DNA from: DASZXJ01 sp035545895
GTDB taxonomy: Bacteria; Planctomycetota; Phycisphaerae; Tepidisphaerales; Tepidisphaeraceae
Assembly: GCA_035545895.1 (NCBI GenBank)
Contig: DASZXJ010000082.1
Coordinates: 1 to 18,311, forward strand
Reading direction: 5' to 3'
Length of the DNA: 18,311 nucleotides
Shown: positions 15,260 through 18,311 of the stretch, piece by piece
Numbering within the stretch: position 1 is the stretch's first letter
Layout: each line of letters starts with the position of its first letter
Translations under genes and position numbers: made by a program
Notes under the pieces: generated by a model
What the model was told of the DNA's origin: nothing
The model's database searches: none
What the model saw: the letters and a program-made list of their open reading frames with translations, nothing else

Positions 15260-17986
15260 ATGGCAGGATGCACGAGTCGTGTGCGGTTTGTCTGTTTGGT
15301 AATGTTGGCTTGTGGTTGCGCGCAGATGAGTTTGCCGGACAGTCAGACGGCTGCTTCGGACCCGCGGCAGCGCGAATCGATCAACATGAACTGGCGGTTC
15401 ACGAAGGATGACCCTGCCGGCACGGGCAATGAACTTGCGTATGCAAACATCAAGAACTGGATGATGGCGACGGGTGAGAATCTGGCCGTGGATGCCGATG
15501 CCCCCCGCCACGCGCGTCCACAGGGCAACATCGGGCAGGACGTCGCGTATACGCAAGCCGATTTCAACGACAGTCAGTGGCGGCAATTGAATCTTCCGCA
15601 CGACTGGGGTATCGAAGGGCCGTTTGATATCCGTGCCAGCGGCGACAGGGGCAAACTGCCATTTTTTGGCATCGGGTGGTATCGCAAGCACATCAATATC
15701 CCCGCTTCTGACATGGGCAAGCAGTTTTATCTCGATCTCGATGGTGCGATGTCCTATACCAACGTCTGGTGCAATGGCCAATACGCAGGCGGCTGGGGAT
15801 ATGGCTATGCGTCGTTCCGCATTGACCTTACGCCTTACATCAAACCGGGTCAGGACAATGTCCTGGCCATTCGCCTGGACAATCCCGACGATTCCTCCCG
15901 CTGGTATCCCGGCGGTGGAATCTATCGCAACGTGTGGCTGACCAAGACCGCGCCCGTTCACGTCGGCCAGTGGGGAACGTATCTCACTACGCCCGATGTC
16001 AGCACTGCCAAGGCTACCGTTGCGCTCAAAGTGGCGGTCGACAATTCGTCAAAAGCTGATTCTTCCGTCAATATCAAGACGCAAATCTTTACGCTCGATG
16101 CCGACGATCGCAAGATCGGTTCGGCCGTCGCATCGACCGACGCAGTGTCGATCAACGTCCCGGCGGGTTCATCCTCCACCGCTGACACACAGGCCACCAT
16201 CAACAACCCCAAACTCTGGAGCATTCCCACGCCCAACCGTTATGTGGCCGTCACTTCCATCGAACAGGATGGCAAGGTCGTCGATTCCTACGAAACTCCG
16301 TTCGGCATTCGCTCGATCAAATTCGACGCCAACACCGGTTTTTCCATCAACGGCCAGACCTTCAAGCTCAACGGCGTTTGCGATCACCACGATCTGGGCG
16401 CCCTCGGCTCGGCCATCAATTACCGGGCCCTTCAGCGCCAGATCGAACTGCTCAAGGAAATGGGCTGCAACGCGATTCGCACCAGCCACAATCCGCCAGC
16501 ACCCGAATTGCTCGAACTCTGCGACAAGATGGGCCTGGTCGTCATGGACGAAACGTTCGATTGCTGGCTTCGCGGCAAGCGGCCCAACGATTATCACCTG
16601 CTCTTTAACGAATGGTCTGAAAAAGATACCCGCATGCTCCTGCGGCGCGATCGCAATCATCCTTGTGTCGTGCTCTGGAGCATCGGCAACGAGATCAACG
16701 AGCAGGGTTCCGGCGAGGCCGGCGCTGCGATGGCGGCGCGACTCGCTCGCTTTGTTCATGAAGAAGACCCCACTCGCCCGACGACATCGGCGTGTAACAA
16801 CGCCCAGCCGGGCAGTCCGTTCCTGCGCGAAATCGACGCCATCGGCCTGAATTACCAGGGCTCGCGTCCTTCTCCTCAGGCGCCCGACGGCAACTACAAG
16901 CCTGCGCACGATGCCATGCCCAACAAATTCATCTACGGCAGCGAGACCGCTTCCACCATCAGTTCGCGCGGGGAATACCTCTTCCCCGTCACCGACGTCA
17001 AAGGCGGTGGATATCTCCCCGATGTCCGTCAAATGAGCTCTTACGATCTTTACGCCCCCCCATGGGCCACCGCCCCGGACACCGAATTTCGCGGGCAGGA
17101 TATGAATCCGTTTGTCTCCGGCGAATTCGTCTGGACCGGCTGGGATTATCTGGGCGAGCCAACCGTCAACAACATCCCACCCGGTGGACGCGGGCGCGGT
17201 CGCGGCGCAACCACCAGCCCGGCCACCAGCCCGGCCACGGGCAGCGGAGCCGTCGCTGCCACTGCGCCGGCGCCCGGTCGTGGTCGCGGGCCTGCTGTTC
17301 CCGATCCGCGACGCAGCTCCTATTTCGGAATCATCGACCTGGCTGGTTTCCCCAAGGATCGGTTCTATATCTACCAAGCCCATTGGCGTCCTGATTTCCC
17401 GATGGCCCACATCCTGCCTCACTGGAATTGGCCGGACCGAATGGGCGAAGTCACGCCCGTGCATGTCTACACCTCCGGCGATGAGGCCGAGCTGTTCCTC
17501 AACGGCAAGTCCCTTGGCCGCAAGAAGAAAGGCGAATTCGAATACCGCATCCGATGGGATGATGTGAAATACGAGCCCGGCGAGTTGAAAGTCGTCACCT
17601 ACAAAGCCGGCAAGCACTGGGCGGATGAGACCATCAAAACCACCGGCCCAGCCAGCAAAATCACGCTCAAACCCGATCATTCCACCATCCGTGCTGATGG
17701 CGATGATCTGTCATTCGTCACGGTGACGATCGCCGACCAGGCCGGCCAGATGGTTCCGCGCTCCATGAACCGCGTGAACTTCGAAATCACCGGCCCCGGC
17801 GAAATCGTCGCCACCGACAACGGCAACGCCATCGACCTGGAAAGCTTCCAGGCCCACAACAAGAAAGCCTTCAACGGCCTGTGCCTCGTCATCGTCCGCG
17901 CCAAGCCGGGACAGACCGGCACGATTACGCTGAAGGCGATTTCGGATGGATTGGCGACCGCCGAGGTGCCGATTACGGCTAAATAG
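15260..17986 (+). CDS. Exported GH2 beta-galactosidase/beta-glucuronidase-type enzyme
   Basis: This 908-residue family GH2 retaining glycosidase is probably a beta-galactosidase, though beta-glucuronidase is possible. An N-terminal signal (about 1-20, VCLVMLACGC) may be lipoprotein-type, but the lipobox is imperfect. Domains in order: jelly-roll (about 42-230, NLPHDWGIEGPF, IGWYRK, RWYPGGGIYRNVWL), immunoglobulin-like (about 232-350), TIM barrel (about 355-640, KLNGVCDHHDLG, IRTSHNPPAPE, VMDETFDCW), then DUF4982-type and further beta domains (about 690-905). The acid/base is E478 in WSIGNE and the nucleophile E562 in YGSETAS; both are present. A G/R- and S/P/A/T-rich insert (about 641-683) splits WDYLGEP from SSYFGIIDLAGFPKDRF, which are adjacent in relatives. 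GAGGA sits 5 bases before the ATG, and the gene follows the rhamnosidase by 51 bases, so one operon is likely. Confidence 0.9.
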   Translation: MAGCTSRVRFVCLVMLACGCAQMSLPDSQTAASDPRQRESINMNWRFTKDDPAGTGNELAYANIKNWMMATGENLAVDADAPRHARPQGNIGQDVAYTQADFNDSQWRQLNLPHDWGIEGPFDIRASGDRGKLPFFGIGWYRKHINIPASDMGKQFYLDLDGAMSYTNVWCNGQYAGGWGYGYASFRIDLTPYIKPGQDNVLAIRLDNPDDSSRWYPGGGIYRNVWLTKTAPVHVGQWGTYLTTPDVSTAKATVALKVAVDNSSKADSSVNIKTQIFTLDADDRKIGSAVASTDAVSINVPAGSSSTADTQATINNPKLWSIPTPNRYVAVTSIEQDGKVVDSYETPFGIRSIKFDANTGFSINGQTFKLNGVCDHHDLGALGSAINYRALQRQIELLKEMGCNAIRTSHNPPAPELLELCDKMGLVVMDETFDCWLRGKRPNDYHLLFNEWSEKDTRMLLRRDRNHPCVVLWSIGNEINEQGSGEAGAAMAARLARFVHEEDPTRPTTSACNNAQPGSPFLREIDAIGLNYQGSRPSPQAPDGNYKPAHDAMPNKFIYGSETASTISSRGEYLFPVTDVKGGGYLPDVRQMSSYDLYAPPWATAPDTEFRGQDMNPFVSGEFVWTGWDYLGEPTVNNIPPGGRGRGRGATTSPATSPATGSGAVAATAPAPGRGRGPAVPDPRRSSYFGIIDLAGFPKDRFYIYQAHWRPDFPMAHILPHWNWPDRMGEVTPVHVYTSGDEAELFLNGKSLGRKKKGEFEYRIRWDDVKYEPGELKVVTYKAGKHWADETIKTTGPASKITLKPDHSTIRADGDDLSFVTVTIADQAGQMVPRSMNRVNFEITGPGEIVATDNGNAIDLESFQAHNKKAFNGLCLVIVRAKPGQTGTITLKAISDGLATAEVPITAK
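17213..17236 (+). repeat. Two perfect 12-base tandem units inside the GH2 gene
   Basis: ACCAGCCCGGCC occurs twice head to tail (17213-17224, 17225-17236) and encodes TSPA twice within the low-complexity insert. The length is a multiple of three, so slippage would change linker length without breaking the frame. Confidence 0.8.
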
Positions 17987-17991
17987 AATAG

Positions 17992-18004
17992 TTGCCAGTG
18001 GCAA
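17992..18004 (+). repeat. Small inverted repeat just after the GH2 stop
   Basis: TTGCC-AGT-GGCAA forms a 5-bp hairpin 6 bases after the GH2 stop codon. It is short and has no T-run; it may only add to the structure ahead of the terminator. Confidence 0.4.
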
Positions 18005-18019
18005 TATCAGGCTGGAGCG

Positions 18020-18064
18020 GAGGTTAGAGGCCGACAAAATCGGTTTCCAACCTCTGGTTTTTTT
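18020..18064 (+). terminator. Intrinsic (Rho-independent) terminator of the glycoside hydrolase operon
   Basis: A 15-bp stem (18020-18034 with 18040-18054; one A-C mismatch and two G-T pairs) has loop CAAAA. It is followed after three bases by a run of seven T (18058-18064). It lies 33 bases after the GH2 stop and should end the two-gene transcript. Confidence 0.85.
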
Positions 18065-18311
18065 GTCCGAGATTGATCCCCGACCAACCCAACCACCGCT
18101 GCGCTGCGGCCTTGGGGTTTAGGCGAGCGCGACATGTCTACCCGTAGGGTGGTACGTCCATACCTCGCCCCGTTCGCCCAGCGAAGGCGGGCGGGGGTTG
18201 GCGTTGAAACGGGGATTAAATGGTCAATGGCCAAGTCCCAATGACCAACAAAATCCCAATGACGAATGACCAAACCTGAATGACGAATCAATGACGAAAT
18301 CCGAATGACGA
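18065..18311. other. Gene-free window end, with degenerate AATGACGAA-type repeat from about 18212
   Basis: No gene is supported in these 247 bases. From about 18212 to the window edge, imperfect units built on AATGAC(G/C)AA are separated by short spacers such as AATCCC and CCAAACCTG. The array runs out of the window. Minus-strand translation gives VIRHSGLVIRHWDFVGHWDL, a repetitive peptide typical of spurious ORFs over such repeats. The part before 18212 contains GC-rich short inverted bits but nothing I can name. Confidence 0.6.

Noticed and set aside
16169..17680. Minus-strand 503-codon ORF inside the GH2 gene
   Set aside because: It lies wholly antisense to a GH2 gene with intact catalytic motifs; long antisense frames are expected in GC-rich coding DNA and this one shows no family features.
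18007..18291. Minus-strand 94-codon ORF at the window end
   Set aside because: It is built from the degenerate AATGACGAA repeat and overlaps the terminator; its repetitive peptide is a typical artefact.
18212..18311. Possible CRISPR array
   Set aside because: Units are short, degenerate and irregularly spaced, with no constant repeat of about 24-37 bases and no cas genes in the window.

Overview
The window looks like chromosomal DNA of a planctomycete, most likely of the class Phycisphaerae. The main sign is the N-terminal LExRRLL motif of the secreted calcium-binding repeat protein (minus strand, 11191 to 9461), a hallmark of exported proteins in this phylum. Two other traits fit but are weaker: dispersed palindromic and degenerate repeats in the intergenic DNA, and large secreted glycoside hydrolases with glycine/arginine-rich inserts. 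There is no phage, IS transposase or CRISPR array.

Region 1 (1-7231, plus strand) holds DNA-repair genes: the 3' part of addB, then complete addA overlapping it by 4 bases, which together encode the AddAB helicase-nuclease for double-strand-break processing. A zinc-finger thioredoxin (TrxC type) follows 48 bases later. Region 2 (7243-9130) has a GatB/YqeY-domain gene convergent with trxC and, divergent from it across a 364-base gap, a rho gene with an unusually short and degenerate RNA-binding N terminus. Region 3 (9131-9460) is a scar: a 45-codon ORF whose first half resembles DUF4258-type small proteins runs into a long palindromic repeat.

Region 4 (9461-11808) has a secreted RTX-like repeat protein on the minus strand and, divergent from it, a YhcH/YjgK/YiaL-family sugar-metabolism protein. 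Region 5 (11809-12355) holds a tRNA-Val(UAC) gene and a second, partial copy of the palindromic repeat starting 2 bases after it. The leader of the next operon follows, with a hairpin and a strong ribosome binding site. Region 6 (12356-18064) is a compact two-gene operon for glycan breakdown: a GH106-type alpha-L-rhamnosidase and a GH2 beta-galactosidase/beta-glucuronidase-type enzyme, both exported, closed by a clear intrinsic terminator. The end of the window (18065-18311) has no gene and runs into a degenerate AATGACGAA-type repeat.

Most of the window is recognisable. The points most worth a second look are the palindrome-disrupted small ORF, the dispersed palindrome beside tRNA-Val, the short Rho, and the G/R-rich inserts shared by both enzymes of the glycan operon. 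I see no convincing wholly new system.
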